Assembly (NCBI GenBank): GCA_019695175.1
Contig: JAIBAM010000010.1
Span: forward strand, 1-64,000
Length of the DNA stretch: 64,000 nucleotides
Source: Bdellovibrionales bacterium
GTDB lineage: Bacteria > Bdellovibrionota > Bdellovibrionia > Bdellovibrionales > UBA1609
Direction: 5' to 3'
Within the stretch, counting starts at the first letter, position 1. Each line of letters begins with the position of its first letter. The notes below the pieces were generated by a model. It searched no databases and was not told the origin of the DNA. It saw only the letters and a program-made list of their open reading frames with translations. The position numbers and the translations under genes are program-made. Of the stretch, positions 24,419-33,857 are shown one piece after another.

Positions 24419-24949
24419 TTATTTTCCTTCGTAAACCGCAAAATTAATGCCTGAAAAACCTTCTTGCGCTACCAAAGTCATTACTTTCTTTATTTTTTCC
24501 ACATCGGTGTTCTCATCAGCTTGTAAATTTATTTGCAATTTATTTTGAGAAGAGTTTTTGTAACTTCGCAAGGATTTTATTTTTTTTAAAGCGTCGGAGA
24601 GTAAGGGTAAATTTTGATTTACTTGCAAACCTTTGATCCCCACTTCTTGACTATCCAGTGTTATTGTTTTGTCAGTGATAGAAATAAGAGGGCCAGACTC
24701 AAGAGGGTGAACGTGAGTGGCTGTTGGGAGAGTCACTTGTTTATTGATAAAAAAGGCTTCTCCTGTACTGGAGAAGTTTAAAAGCAAAAAAATAACCAGC
24801 GTGGAAAACATGTCAATCATTGCCGTTAAGGAAAGACCGAAATCAACCGATCTTTTTTTCATCCGCTCTTTCCGCTGACGGAGCTTCGTCAAATCATAAT
24901 TTGCTTGAAGATGGTACCCAGGGCTTGCAATATATTTCTTTTTTTTCAT
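24419..24949 (-). CDS. ExbD/TolR-like protein 2 (AglS/AglV-like)
   Basis: ExbD/TolR proteins are single-pass inner-membrane partners of TolQ-type proton channels. KKRSVDFGLSLTAMIDMFSTLVIFLLLNF contains the membrane helix with the essential aspartate (AMID), about residues 35-60. The periplasmic part has LPLLSDALKKIKSL and LQINLQADENTDVEKIKKVM, typical TolR strands and helix. I start it at ATG 24949, five bases after the stop of the first TolR-like gene, where AAGG gives a ribosome-binding site. It is the last gene of a seven-gene minus-strand set that resembles the Myxococcus AglRQS motor plus Glt proteins. Confidence 0.85.
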   Translation of the reverse strand: MKKKKYIASPGYHLQANYDLTKLRQRKERMKKRSVDFGLSLTAMIDMFSTLVIFLLLNFSSTGEAFFINKQVTLPTATHVHPLESGPLISITDKTITLDSQEVGIKGLQVNQNLPLLSDALKKIKSLRSYKNSSQNKLQINLQADENTDVEKIKKVMTLVAQEGFSGINFAVYEGK

Positions 24950-24953
24950 TGGT

Positions 24954-25379
24954 TTACCTTGTGCTGACGCCCACATCGGGGAACTTTTGTCCCACCAGCT
25001 CGTCAAAGGTGTGAATCATCATTTTATAGGTCGTAGAATTTTCACTGTTTAAAGTCACATCTGTTTTTTGAGGATATTTTTTTTTCCATTGAATTAGGTT
25101 TTGAGCTAATGTGGCACGATCAATTCCATTGGGAAGATGAGCAATTTTTTTGATGAAATTATTTTCATTTAACTCAAGATACTTTTTTGTGATGGTAACA
25201 CTGAGATGAACTGGCTTTTGGGTGGAAGGGTTAAGGTTTTCGGTGGAGGGACTTGTTTCTGCCGACAAGACTGAGATTTGATTCCAAACCGCAGTCATTA
25301 ATAAAAAAACAATCAAAGTACTCATTAAGTCGATATAGGGAGTGAGGTTGAGCTCATATCGACTTCCGCTTGCAGACAT
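24954..25379 (-). CDS. ExbD/TolR-like protein 1 (AglS/AglV-like)
   Basis: A 141-aa TolR/ExbD family protein. RYELNLTPYIDLMSTLIVFLLMTAVW carries the N-terminal membrane helix with the key aspartate in PYIDLMS. The periplasmic region ends YPQKTDVTLNSENSTTYKMMIHTFDEL, a normal TolR pattern. The gene follows the TolQ-like gene by nine bases and is followed by a second TolR-like gene. Two TolR homologues behind one TolQ homologue is the arrangement of aglR-aglQ-aglS in Myxococcus xanthus, the proton-driven gliding motor. The role in gliding is inferred from context. Confidence 0.87.
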   Translation of the reverse strand: MSASGSRYELNLTPYIDLMSTLIVFLLMTAVWNQISVLSAETSPSTENLNPSTQKPVHLSVTITKKYLELNENNFIKKIAHLPNGIDRATLAQNLIQWKKKYPQKTDVTLNSENSTTYKMMIHTFDELVGQKFPDVGVSTR

Positions 25380-25388
25380 AAGTATCCT

Positions 25389-26036
25389 TTAATTTATTTT
25401 AATTCGCGATTTGTTGGCCAAAATAAAATTAAGAGTTGCCACACTGGCCTCGTGAATATCGTCGGTTAACTCTTGGGACTTTGACATAAGAAATCCAAAA
25501 GCAAATAAGAGCGGAATTGCAGCCAGAAGACCAAAGGCAGTGCAATTCATGGCTTCAGAAATGGAGTTAGCTAGAATTGTTGCTTTTTCTGATGGTGTCA
25601 CATTAGCGACGGCACCAAAGGCTCCAATCATGCCAAAAACAGTTCCAAGAAGACCTACTAAAGTGGCCACATTCGAAAGCATGGAAAGTAAACCTATACG
25701 TCGTTCTAACTTGGGAACTTCTCTTAGAGCCACTGCATCCATGGCGGTTTGAACTTCTTCTGCACCACCATTATTGGCAACTGCTACGAGTCCGGCACGA
25801 ACAATATTAGTCAGTGGATTTTTCGTCTGCGCTGAAACAGCAATAGCCTTATCCAAGTGACCTTGGAGAATATGGCTCTGAATGTGATTGAGGAGTTCTT
25901 CTTTGCGAATACTTCCCGCACTATTTAAAACTTTTAAGCGCTCAATGATAATGGCCACACCAATGGCGAGAGTTAATAAAATGATATGCATAAAAAACCC
26001 ACCCTCTGAATAATGGGTCATTATTTTTTGTAACAT
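25389..26036 (-). CDS. MotA/TolQ/ExbB proton-channel protein (AglR-like)
   Basis: The product has three membrane helices: FFMHIILLTLAIGVAIIIERL, then LSMLSNVATLVGLLGTVFGMIGAF and GLLAAIPLLFAFGFL, with the typical cytoplasmic segment ALREVPKLERRIGLLSML between. The conserved GLLGTVFGMIGAF and the threonine/glycine pattern are diagnostic of TolQ/ExbB/MotA channels. I start at ATG 26036 (GGGGTGGAGG nine bases upstream) rather than the longer frame from 26138. With the two TolR-like proteins it should form a proton-powered motor; the surrounding Glt-like genes suggest that the motor drives gliding rather than TonB or Tol functions. Confidence 0.9.
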   Translation of the reverse strand: MLQKIMTHYSEGGFFMHIILLTLAIGVAIIIERLKVLNSAGSIRKEELLNHIQSHILQGHLDKAIAVSAQTKNPLTNIVRAGLVAVANNGGAEEVQTAMDAVALREVPKLERRIGLLSMLSNVATLVGLLGTVFGMIGAFGAVANVTPSEKATILANSISEAMNCTAFGLLAAIPLLFAFGFLMSKSQELTDDIHEASVATLNFILANKSRIKIN

Positions 26037-26245
26037 AATGATTTTGCCTCCACCCCTTGGAAAGTTTAATTCGAAGGTCCATTCTATGTTCTCTTTGTCA
26101 ATGGGAGAAGTAAATGGAACCGAGCTCACTCTGGACATCTTTTAGACTTTGATTTTATGGCTTTAATTTAAAAAGAAAAGAATATGGGTTTAGAGAGGAA
26201 ATGGGTGTTAGTTTTGAGATAGGGGAGAGGAGAGGGGCTGCAGAA

Positions 26246-27835
26246 TTAAATGCGCCCAAAGGGGAATCCAATGGTGGCCAAGGTGGGTTCACCATTTTTT
26301 GCTTTGGGAAAGCTCATCCCTTTAAATATATTTTGTATACATAAATTCAGAGAGCCAGATTGGGATATGTCTGTTCTTTTGAGTTGAATCCATTTTACTT
26401 TTCCCGACGGAAAAATTTCCCAAATAAATTCCATTCGACCCATCATCTGTGGTTGATTCAACAAGGCCAGTTCATAGCACTGTTGAATTTTTCCCAGCGA
26501 CTGATTCACCACAGCTAAAACTTGTTGGGTTGTTAGACCTTCTTTTCGGCCCGAAAATGACAGTTTAGGGTCGCCTACAACAGAGCCTTCTACTTGCCTG
26601 TGTCCTGAACCACTTTTAAGATTTTGCACATCATAATTCAACTGGGTATTCAGTGCAGGTAGGGAATTTGACTTTATATTTGTAATTAAATTTTTTGAAT
26701 GATTTTGATTTAGACTCAAATTATTAATAATTTGAGTGGTAGAAACAGAAGAGGATTTTTCTTGTTTTAAATTCAAATTTCCCAAACTGATATTTTTAGG
26801 GTTTGAAGTGGAGGCCAAAATTCTTTCTAAAGATTCGTAAGCTTTAGGCTGGGAGTCTTTTAGGGATCCTGGTTTTTTACTTTTAACTATGGGTTGACTG
26901 GACTTTGGATTCGAAGACCGTATCGCAGTTATTGGGGGTGTTGGGGAAGATTTTATAGTTATTGGGGTAGGTTTTATATTTTTGGAAAGGCGATGTGGTG
27001 ATCTGGCTTTAATCATGTGAAGGACTTGTCGTCTTTCTGTTTTTGCAATTTTTTTCTCATTGCGAGGTCGAACAAGGGCGGATTGGATTTGTTTAGGTTC
27101 GGTTTTTAATTTATCTATTGGATTTTGATTTTGCAGCGGTGCTGGGGGTTCGATGATGACTCTAGCATTGCGATATTTTTTTATTTCTTCTGGGATTTTT
27201 GGGGTGTTAGAAATAAAAAATAAATTTATAAATAAAAAAATGGAATGTATAAAAAAGGACTCGAGAAGAGCTTGCTTAAAACTTTGTTCGGTTTTCTTTA
27301 AAAATGATTTTGTCAATTGACGAGGTCGAGACAGATATCGTGCATGAACTTGTAGGTTCAATCCCAGATCTAGAACTAAGCTTTCGTTTTGTTTGAGTTT
27401 AAGGGGAAAATATTTGTGATTTGGAAGCCCAGTTGTCTTTAAAATTTTTTCTAGAGCGATGGGATCATTGGAATCTTTTCGGAGGGTTCCCTTGGCGTTT
27501 TTATTTATTAAAAATGTAACTCCATCTTCGTCGTAGAAAATTTTGTTATTAATTTTAAAAAAAATAGGGAGATGAAAATCGTTTTGCTCTCCTTCCAAAT
27601 TAATGACTTCACCTGGAAAATAAATTCGCGAATCATATATTTGATCCTTCCAGGTTAAGAAAAGCTCCAATGAATTTTTTGAGGAGTGAGAGCTCGTGCG
27701 ACTTAAATTGAAAGCCATCTTGTGGTGGCTTTCCTTGCAATTAAAATAGAAATTTACAGGAGAAGAATGGTTCTCAGAGGATAGATCGGATGTATTAGAT
27801 TTTTCCAGAATGCTCATGTACATTTCCAATGACAA
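26246..27835 (-). CDS. AgmX/PglI-type TonB-like gliding protein (GltG/GltJ-like)
   Basis: The 529-aa protein has an N-terminal cytoplasmic domain with the pattern LTWKDQIYDSRIYFPGEVI and EGEQNDFHLP (FHA-like strands as in GltG), a single membrane helix near residues 190-210 (IHSIFLFINLFFIS), a long proline/lysine/serine-rich periplasm-spanning stretch (about 215-430), and a C-terminal TonB-like domain: LTTQQVLAVVNQSLGKIQQC, ELALLNQPQMMGRMEFIWEI, then FPSGKVKWIQL and FPFGRI, which is the AgmX/PglI C-terminal domain. In Myxococcus such proteins link the cytoplasmic motor to the outer membrane. The gene lies directly upstream of the TolQ/TolR-like motor genes in the same direction. Confidence 0.8.
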   Translation of the reverse strand: MSLEMYMSILEKSNTSDLSSENHSSPVNFYFNCKESHHKMAFNLSRTSSHSSKNSLELFLTWKDQIYDSRIYFPGEVINLEGEQNDFHLPIFFKINNKIFYDEDGVTFLINKNAKGTLRKDSNDPIALEKILKTTGLPNHKYFPLKLKQNESLVLDLGLNLQVHARYLSRPRQLTKSFLKKTEQSFKQALLESFFIHSIFLFINLFFISNTPKIPEEIKKYRNARVIIEPPAPLQNQNPIDKLKTEPKQIQSALVRPRNEKKIAKTERRQVLHMIKARSPHRLSKNIKPTPITIKSSPTPPITAIRSSNPKSSQPIVKSKKPGSLKDSQPKAYESLERILASTSNPKNISLGNLNLKQEKSSSVSTTQIINNLSLNQNHSKNLITNIKSNSLPALNTQLNYDVQNLKSGSGHRQVEGSVVGDPKLSFSGRKEGLTTQQVLAVVNQSLGKIQQCYELALLNQPQMMGRMEFIWEIFPSGKVKWIQLKRTDISQSGSLNLCIQNIFKGMSFPKAKNGEPTLATIGFPFGRI

Positions 27836-27906
27836 TATTTTTTACATTCCCTTTATGAAAGGAGATCACTTTTGTAAGGAAATGCCTTGAGCACTTTTCG
27901 GAGATA

Positions 27907-30900
27907 TTAGTGAGTTATTAAAGCTATATTAATGAATGATGAGAAAGGCCCTTGAGGTTGGCCCATGGCTTTGGCCTTAACCCAGAAGGGTCGAGCTTTA
28001 GTTTTAAAACCATACTTTTGGTATAAGTAAGAAAGTCCCCAGTAAGCTAAAGAAGGTTTATTTTTCGTATTTAAGGATTTTTTGAACCATTCATTTGCCA
28101 GCATGAGGTCCTGTTTATGTAGGTACACGACTCCCAATTCCGCCATTAGGGGGCCATTTTGTGGACTAAATTCTAGGGCTCTTTGGAGAATCATTTCACT
28201 CATGCCGTAATCTTGGCTCCTCAAGTAGTAGGAGGCTAATTGGGAATAATTCTCTGCACGACGAGGTTGCAAAATGATTTTTTGTCTCAATGCTTTAATT
28301 TCTGGGGATGTGCGCCCCTCCGCTGAAGACATCAGCGGACGATCTTTTTTTGGGTCGGGGATTATTTTTCCTGCACTATAACATCCCAAAGCGTATTGGG
28401 TGAGGATTTCATTCTTCTCAGCTGCAGCAGAACATTGTTGGAAGTAATTCAAAGAGCTCCGTTCATAACTTAGAATTTTACTGTCTAAAACAGAATTTAT
28501 TTTGAGTTTAGAAGCGGTGGCGGTGGCGGTGGGTTCCCTTAAGAGGGGATAATTTTTTAGAAAACTAGCAAACTCTTTATAGCTTTGCGCCAAGTGGAAG
28601 AGGGCGGCAATGGTCCAACGACCATTTTTAAGTTTTATCACTTGCATCAGTTGATCTGTTATCTGAGAGAGTAATTTATTTTTTTCAGCCAATAAAGAAT
28701 CCGCAGATTGTAGGGTTTGGAGGTTCCATTGGATTTTGTTAAAACGATCCATAAGTTGGACTGTGAGTAGAAATTGAGCCTGAGCCACTTTTTCCTCATC
28801 TTCCAAATTGTTAATTTTATTATGAATCACTTTTTTAAAAAAAATCTCAGCTAAATCAAGGTTTTGCAGATTTAAATGGGCCAAACCTAAAAAATAATCT
28901 GCTAAAATTCCCCGAAACCGGGTGGCTGAATTTTTCAAACCAATCCAATTTTCAGAGAGAAAGTCCATTCGAGCCACGCTAGCAAAATCAGAGAGTTTAC
29001 TATAGTCGTTGGCTGCCAACCTAAAGTCACCCAAAGTCTCTCTTATTTTTGCAGTCGTTTTTATGTAGGTTGGGGAGGATTTTTTATCCGAAGTTCGCTC
29101 TTGGTAAATTTCAAAATAAGTTCCGGCTTTTCTAAAGTCCACGGATTCCATAGCCAATTGGGCCAAACCATTTGCAACCTCTTCAGTGTGGGGACTTTTT
29201 TTATAATGAATAAGCAGTTGTTCGCCTGAAGAAAGAGCTCTCAGGTCCTTATGGTTTTTATAATTTTTAAAAGCTGTATAAAGTGCATTGTCCGCTAGGG
29301 AGGTTCCTTTATTTGCTTGAGCAATGGAAAGTAGTTGGGAAGTTTTATCAATGGAAGAATTTTTACTGATCTTTTTCTGAAGCATTTTCAATTCAGCTAA
29401 TTGAATAGTTTCTTTAATTTGATGAATTAAATTTGGTTCATTTATGTAATTATTACCGAGCATTTTTTTTCCATTGGCGATCAGCGAAGAATATTTTTCT
29501 AATTGTAAATCCGAATCTAATGAAAGATGGACAGCTAATTCTATTTTCTTATGTTGAGGATACTTTTTAATAAAATAGTCTAGATACTCTTTGGATTTTT
29601 CATAAAATCTTTCATCATAATAGGATTGTCCAATATTAAAAATAATTTCCGGTGTCGCTGGTTCTTTAAAGTATTTTTTTATATACTGTTTTCCAACTTC
29701 TCTTAATCCTTCTCTGGATTGGTTTAACTGAACTTGAGTAAGAGTGTTTTGATGGCGAAGGGCAAAGGTGTAAGATTCAATCGCTGAATCATAGAAGCTT
29801 TTTAAAATCTTTTTATTATTTGTAGCAGAAAGTAAATTTTCATATTCGATACCCGCTTCGTTCCATAAATTATTTTTAAAATATAATTCGGCTAGATTTA
29901 GTCTCATGCGACTGTGATAAGGGCTTTGAGGGAATAAAATAAGAAAAGCATTGTAACCTGAGATTATATCATTGAAATTTCCACTGGCTTTTGTGGGGTT
30001 TCCTTGACTGGACTTAGTTAAAATATTTCGTCCCACCAATTCCATTATTAAGAGGAGATTTTTTTTCTCTTCAATTTTGAAATCTGAGGATTCAGAAATT
30101 TTTATTATCATTTTTTGAAATTCTGAACTTAATGAAAAAGGCGGTAAAGGTCCTTTCCATTTGAGGAGTACGTCATTAATTCTTTTAAGTAAATCGGTTT
30201 GAAATACTAAATCATTGGAAAGGGAAAAGAGCTCGCGGTCAACAGCAAAGGCTTCAGTAAATCTGTTTTTTAAAATGAGCCTTTGGCTGAGACGGTCTAA
30301 TACTTTTTGATAAGAGGGAAGATCGTAAGATAATTTCTTAAAATAAAACAGTGGGTCGACTCTTTTTACAGTTATATCTATTTTTTTTAATTGTGTTGAG
30401 GTGAGTTCACAATAGGGCCAAACTAAAGCCGTTAAAGCTTCAAGACGTACATTGGTTTTACGATAAGTTTCAGGAAGTAAGTTTGTGTCAGAGCTCAATG
30501 AAAGAGCTTTTTCAAAACTCAAAAGGGCAGGTTGAAACTGATTTAATTTCATCTGACACCAACCCATTTTATAGTGGGCAAGAGCTGTAAATGGATTTGT
30601 CTCGCGTTCAATTATTTTTTTGTAATGAGATAAAGCCTTTTGTGGATTTTTTTGTTCTTCTAAGTAGTGGTCGGCTAAAATGATATGACTTTCTTCCCAA
30701 TAAATAGATTTAGGGAATTGATGGATGAGTTGCTCATAAGCTTTGATCATTTCTTCTGCTTGACCCAACTCACGCCACTCATGTGCTGTGAAAAAAAGAA
30801 TGCGATCTGAGTTTTCCAATTGAGGAAATTTTTGGTTTAAGAACCTATAAATTTCAATAGCTTCCAGTTTTGTTTTTTTTATATCTTCAATACTTGTGGT

Positions 30901-31188
30901 GCGAACGAAATTGGGTGAAGGTTCTATTTTTTGTTCAAGGATCTCAATCTGTGTCAGATATTTACTTTTTTCAATTAGGAGTTCTGCCAAAGAGAGATAC
31001 AAATTGGGAACAAACTTTGTATCACCTGGTTTTTTTAAAGTATTTTTTGTGTCGTTTATATTTCGTTCTAACTGGATGAGATGGCGCCGCAATTTTTCCA
31101 AACTTAAGGGCCCAGCGAACGGTTCCGAGTGAAGGACGGAAAAATTTAATAAAAAATAAAAGAAGGCAATTTTTTTTATTTTTATCAT
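27907..31188 (-). CDS. Large periplasmic TPR protein (GltD/GltE-like)
   Basis: A 1093-aa protein with a signal peptide (KIAFFYFLLNFSVLHSEPF) and many degenerate tetratricopeptide repeats, for example residues ~150-250 (EEMIKAYEQLIHQFPKSIYW, NPQKALSHYKKIIERETNPF) and near the end (AENYSQLASYYLRSQDYGMS, GPLMAELGVVYLHKQDLMLA). Large TPR proteins of this kind (AgmU/GltD, AglT/GltE) belong to the periplasmic part of the Myxococcus gliding machine. The start overlaps the upstream TPR gene stop by four bases, so they are translationally coupled. No enzymatic domain is visible. Confidence 0.8.
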   Translation of the reverse strand: MIKIKKIAFFYFLLNFSVLHSEPFAGPLSLEKLRRHLIQLERNINDTKNTLKKPGDTKFVPNLYLSLAELLIEKSKYLTQIEILEQKIEPSPNFVRTTSIEDIKKTKLEAIEIYRFLNQKFPQLENSDRILFFTAHEWRELGQAEEMIKAYEQLIHQFPKSIYWEESHIILADHYLEEQKNPQKALSHYKKIIERETNPFTALAHYKMGWCQMKLNQFQPALLSFEKALSLSSDTNLLPETYRKTNVRLEALTALVWPYCELTSTQLKKIDITVKRVDPLFYFKKLSYDLPSYQKVLDRLSQRLILKNRFTEAFAVDRELFSLSNDLVFQTDLLKRINDVLLKWKGPLPPFSLSSEFQKMIIKISESSDFKIEEKKNLLLIMELVGRNILTKSSQGNPTKASGNFNDIISGYNAFLILFPQSPYHSRMRLNLAELYFKNNLWNEAGIEYENLLSATNNKKILKSFYDSAIESYTFALRHQNTLTQVQLNQSREGLREVGKQYIKKYFKEPATPEIIFNIGQSYYDERFYEKSKEYLDYFIKKYPQHKKIELAVHLSLDSDLQLEKYSSLIANGKKMLGNNYINEPNLIHQIKETIQLAELKMLQKKISKNSSIDKTSQLLSIAQANKGTSLADNALYTAFKNYKNHKDLRALSSGEQLLIHYKKSPHTEEVANGLAQLAMESVDFRKAGTYFEIYQERTSDKKSSPTYIKTTAKIRETLGDFRLAANDYSKLSDFASVARMDFLSENWIGLKNSATRFRGILADYFLGLAHLNLQNLDLAEIFFKKVIHNKINNLEDEEKVAQAQFLLTVQLMDRFNKIQWNLQTLQSADSLLAEKNKLLSQITDQLMQVIKLKNGRWTIAALFHLAQSYKEFASFLKNYPLLREPTATATASKLKINSVLDSKILSYERSSLNYFQQCSAAAEKNEILTQYALGCYSAGKIIPDPKKDRPLMSSAEGRTSPEIKALRQKIILQPRRAENYSQLASYYLRSQDYGMSEMILQRALEFSPQNGPLMAELGVVYLHKQDLMLANEWFKKSLNTKNKPSLAYWGLSYLYQKYGFKTKARPFWVKAKAMGQPQGPFSSFINIALITH

Positions 31189-32774
31189 TTAAAATGCGTT
31201 TCCATTTTTTGCCATTCCATAGGAATGGTTTGCTGGCATTGACTGCTGGCATAGACTTCAAAATCATTTAACTCACTCCACCAATACTCTTTTGTGACTG
31301 GCCAATAGAGATGAGTAAAGTGAACAGGGGAAATAATGGGCTTTTCAGAAATATTTTCTTTTTCTGAATTATTAAGACGATGTCGATCTAATTGTGAAAC
31401 ATAACTAATAAATTGCATTTGATCATTGGTTTCCAAAACCATTTCAGCAACTTCCTTTGCTTTTTCTTCTAATTTCAAATCTAAAACTTTTTGCAGCCGT
31501 TGATCTTCATTACTGTATTCTTGAAAAAATGAATTTAAAAACGAATTTCCATTTAAATTTTTATCATTTAAAAACCTGAATTTTTCTTTTCTAATTAAAT
31601 CGATACTATTGGCTTCTATTTGAAGTGAATTTTCTAAAAGGGTCAAATTCAGTAACGTAGAATTTTCTCTGAGGGGTTTTCGAGATTTGATAGCAGAAAG
31701 GGTTGATGAAAAAACATTATTAAACTCATTAACTGTGGTTTGAACATCTTCGTAACGGCACAATTCCCTTAAAATAAGAACCTCTAGCACGAATCTTTCA
31801 GGAGATAAGGAATTTACAAAGTAGGGGGCTCGTAAGGCAGCTAGATGCCCTAATGCTTTAAAATAATCTTTAAGATAAAATTTAGTCCATGCCATTTCCA
31901 GATACAGTGCTCCCTGGTCCCTAAGCGATAAAGATTCTAATTGGGTGAACTCATTATAGGCTTCGTTGAACCGTCCTTGTTCAAAATAAATTCGGGCTAA
32001 TTGACGACGGGCCTGATTTTTAATTTTTATAGGGTTTTGATTGTTTTCTAAAATCATTTTAAATTGACCTTCTGCCTGAGAAAGATGATTGGATTTAACT
32101 AAATCCACAGCACTTTGAAATCGAAGCAGATAACTCCAGTAAGAGGGAGTTGAATTATCTTTATCTTTATCTTTATCTTTATCTGCTCCTTTCTCGTAAA
32201 TTTGGTTTTCCCCATCTAATAAATCCAGAGGTCGAGAGGGTTCTGGATCTATTAACTTTATTTGTTCTTTGACCCAGCCTGTGAAACCCTTTTTAAGAGC
32301 GTAAAAGGAGCGATACGTTGCAAGAAAGGCTGAAATTTCAGGATGAACAGGTCCAAAGTCATTTTGAATAATAAAATCTTCCTTATCAAAGGGATTAATT
32401 TCCATGGTTTTATCTAGTTGACTCAGTTCATAGAGTGCAGACTCAGCAACTGATGTTCCAGGATATTGCAAAGCTATTTTCTTTAAAATCAAGTAGGGCA
32501 AATACTCATACTTATTTCCCATGAGTCCTTGGGCCAAGGCAAGCTGGGCTTCAGCAGATTCAATGGTATTGTTGCTTTGAGCATTTTTTTTAAAAGAACT
32601 TAAGAGGACCTCATCAAATTTGTTTTGTGATATTTTATTTTGAGTTGTGTTCCAGAAAGATTTGTCTGCGGGATTATATTTAAAAGGAGCCTCGCTGCCG
32701 AGAGCATATGAATTGTATCCCTCTAACAGCAATGGAATCAGGATATAGCTCAAATTTTTAAAGAGGAATTTCAT
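31185..32774 (-). CDS. Exported TPR protein of the gliding locus
   Basis: The 529-aa protein begins with a signal peptide (MKFLFKNLSYILIPLLLEGY) and contains TPR-like helices, for instance ALAQGLMGNKYEYLPYLILK and RQLARIYFEQGRFNEAYNEF, then GALYLEMAWTKFYLKDYFKA. An in-frame (GAT AAA)n run near 32160-32185 encodes DKDKDKDKD, a simple repeat likely to vary in length. It overlaps both neighbours by four bases (ATGA), the mark of a tightly coupled operon. It probably scaffolds the periplasmic gliding complex with the larger TPR protein; this is inferred from context. Confidence 0.78.
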   Translation of the reverse strand: MKFLFKNLSYILIPLLLEGYNSYALGSEAPFKYNPADKSFWNTTQNKISQNKFDEVLLSSFKKNAQSNNTIESAEAQLALAQGLMGNKYEYLPYLILKKIALQYPGTSVAESALYELSQLDKTMEINPFDKEDFIIQNDFGPVHPEISAFLATYRSFYALKKGFTGWVKEQIKLIDPEPSRPLDLLDGENQIYEKGADKDKDKDKDNSTPSYWSYLLRFQSAVDLVKSNHLSQAEGQFKMILENNQNPIKIKNQARRQLARIYFEQGRFNEAYNEFTQLESLSLRDQGALYLEMAWTKFYLKDYFKALGHLAALRAPYFVNSLSPERFVLEVLILRELCRYEDVQTTVNEFNNVFSSTLSAIKSRKPLRENSTLLNLTLLENSLQIEANSIDLIRKEKFRFLNDKNLNGNSFLNSFFQEYSNEDQRLQKVLDLKLEEKAKEVAEMVLETNDQMQFISYVSQLDRHRLNNSEKENISEKPIISPVHFTHLYWPVTKEYWWSELNDFEVYASSQCQQTIPMEWQKMETHFK

Positions 32775-33487
32775 CCATCACCTTTTGGATTGGAAGAGGG
32801 GTTACTAAAAAGATTAAAACTGTAGCCAATAGTGAGCGATAAAGCGTGAGTGGGCCCTAAAGAGCTTTGTAAATAAACATTATCTCTAAAATCAAACTTC
32901 CAAGAATGTCCTGATTCGTTAAAAAAGCGCAAGTAAAATCCTCCTGAGAACATGCCTTTGGTTCCTGTGTGGGCAAAATGAGCGGCCCCATACCCTCCAA
33001 CCAGACTGAATTCTCCATGGATCACTTTCCTGTTAAATAAAAGATATTTTGTGTAAAATGGAGTGTAGACTAAGTTGCTTAAACCGTACCACTGGATATA
33101 GTCTAAAGCTCCATTAAATCCCACATTTTGAACTTCCAAGGCGCAGCAGTCCATAAGATCTTTTTTCAAATGGGTCGCTTGATTGAAGGAATAGTTGAGA
33201 TTCACAACTTCCCACCCCAAATAGGAATTAAAAAAATGCGTGTAACTTCCCCCAATAAGGTAACCCTTGTTAAAAGCGTCGGAGGGTAAGTAGCCAACAT
33301 GCATGGTAAGCTCTTTATTCGTTTGGTAACGGCGATTTTCAACAGCATAAATTTTAGGAACATCATATAAGTGGGAGCTGGGTTTCGCTAAAGTCTCGTT
33401 TACCCTTACGAAGAGAAGGGAACCTGCTACAATTATAGGAGTTAATTTCATTACATATTTTTTTTTCATTGATATAAATACTTTCAA
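32771..33487 (-). CDS. Outer-membrane beta-barrel-like protein (GltA/GltB/GltH-like role)
   Basis: A 238-aa exported protein (signal KLTPIIVAGSLLFVRVNETLA). The mature part alternates aromatic/polar strands typical of small outer-membrane barrels: ELTMHVGYLPSDAFNKGYLI, SYTHFFNSYLGWEVVNLNYS, SLVGGYGAAHFAH, GGFYLRFFNESGHSWKFDFR, and ends ALSLTIGYSFNLF. A C-terminal aromatic is near but not at the very end. It is the first gene of the coupled set running to the motor genes, so I assign it the outer-membrane role played by GltA/B/H in Myxococcus. The precise homologue is uncertain. Confidence 0.72.
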   Translation of the reverse strand: MKVFISMKKKYVMKLTPIIVAGSLLFVRVNETLAKPSSHLYDVPKIYAVENRRYQTNKELTMHVGYLPSDAFNKGYLIGGSYTHFFNSYLGWEVVNLNYSFNQATHLKKDLMDCCALEVQNVGFNGALDYIQWYGLSNLVYTPFYTKYLLFNRKVIHGEFSLVGGYGAAHFAHTGTKGMFSGGFYLRFFNESGHSWKFDFRDNVYLQSSLGPTHALSLTIGYSFNLFSNPSSNPKGDG

Positions 33488-33857
33488 TTTAAATATTTTT
33501 AAGTGATTTAATTCTTTTCATTTATGGTTTTCCCAAGAAGTGAAAAAAAATTTCCCCCTAGTCCCATTATTAAATGTTAATCTTTGTATCTAGATTTTTG
33601 TTAAAATTTTTACAGGTTGGTTTTATTTTTTTAAGTGGTGCAGATTTTTACTTTTAAACTCGACCTTAGTTATCATGCTTAGATAAAATACCCAGACTAA
33701 AGAGGAGTCTCATGGACCCCATTCTCTAGACAATGGGGTCCACTATAGAGGTTAGAGATGGATCGTATTAAAAATTCTATAATTTCCGCGGTTCCTTTTA
33801 TGAAACCTTATAAAAAGGCTCCTCCGTGGGTGAACAGCGCGGTTCAAGGCACAAAGC
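33488..33857. other. Intergenic stretch with an 11-bp hairpin
   Basis: It lies between the cglB-like stop and the barrel-protein start, both on the minus strand. It contains TGGACCCCATT (33713-33723) and its perfect complement (33732-33742), an 8-base-loop hairpin about 115 bases after the cglB-like stop, possibly ending that transcript. The rest is AT-rich; the promoter of the gliding operon should be here but I cannot fix it. Confidence 0.5.
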
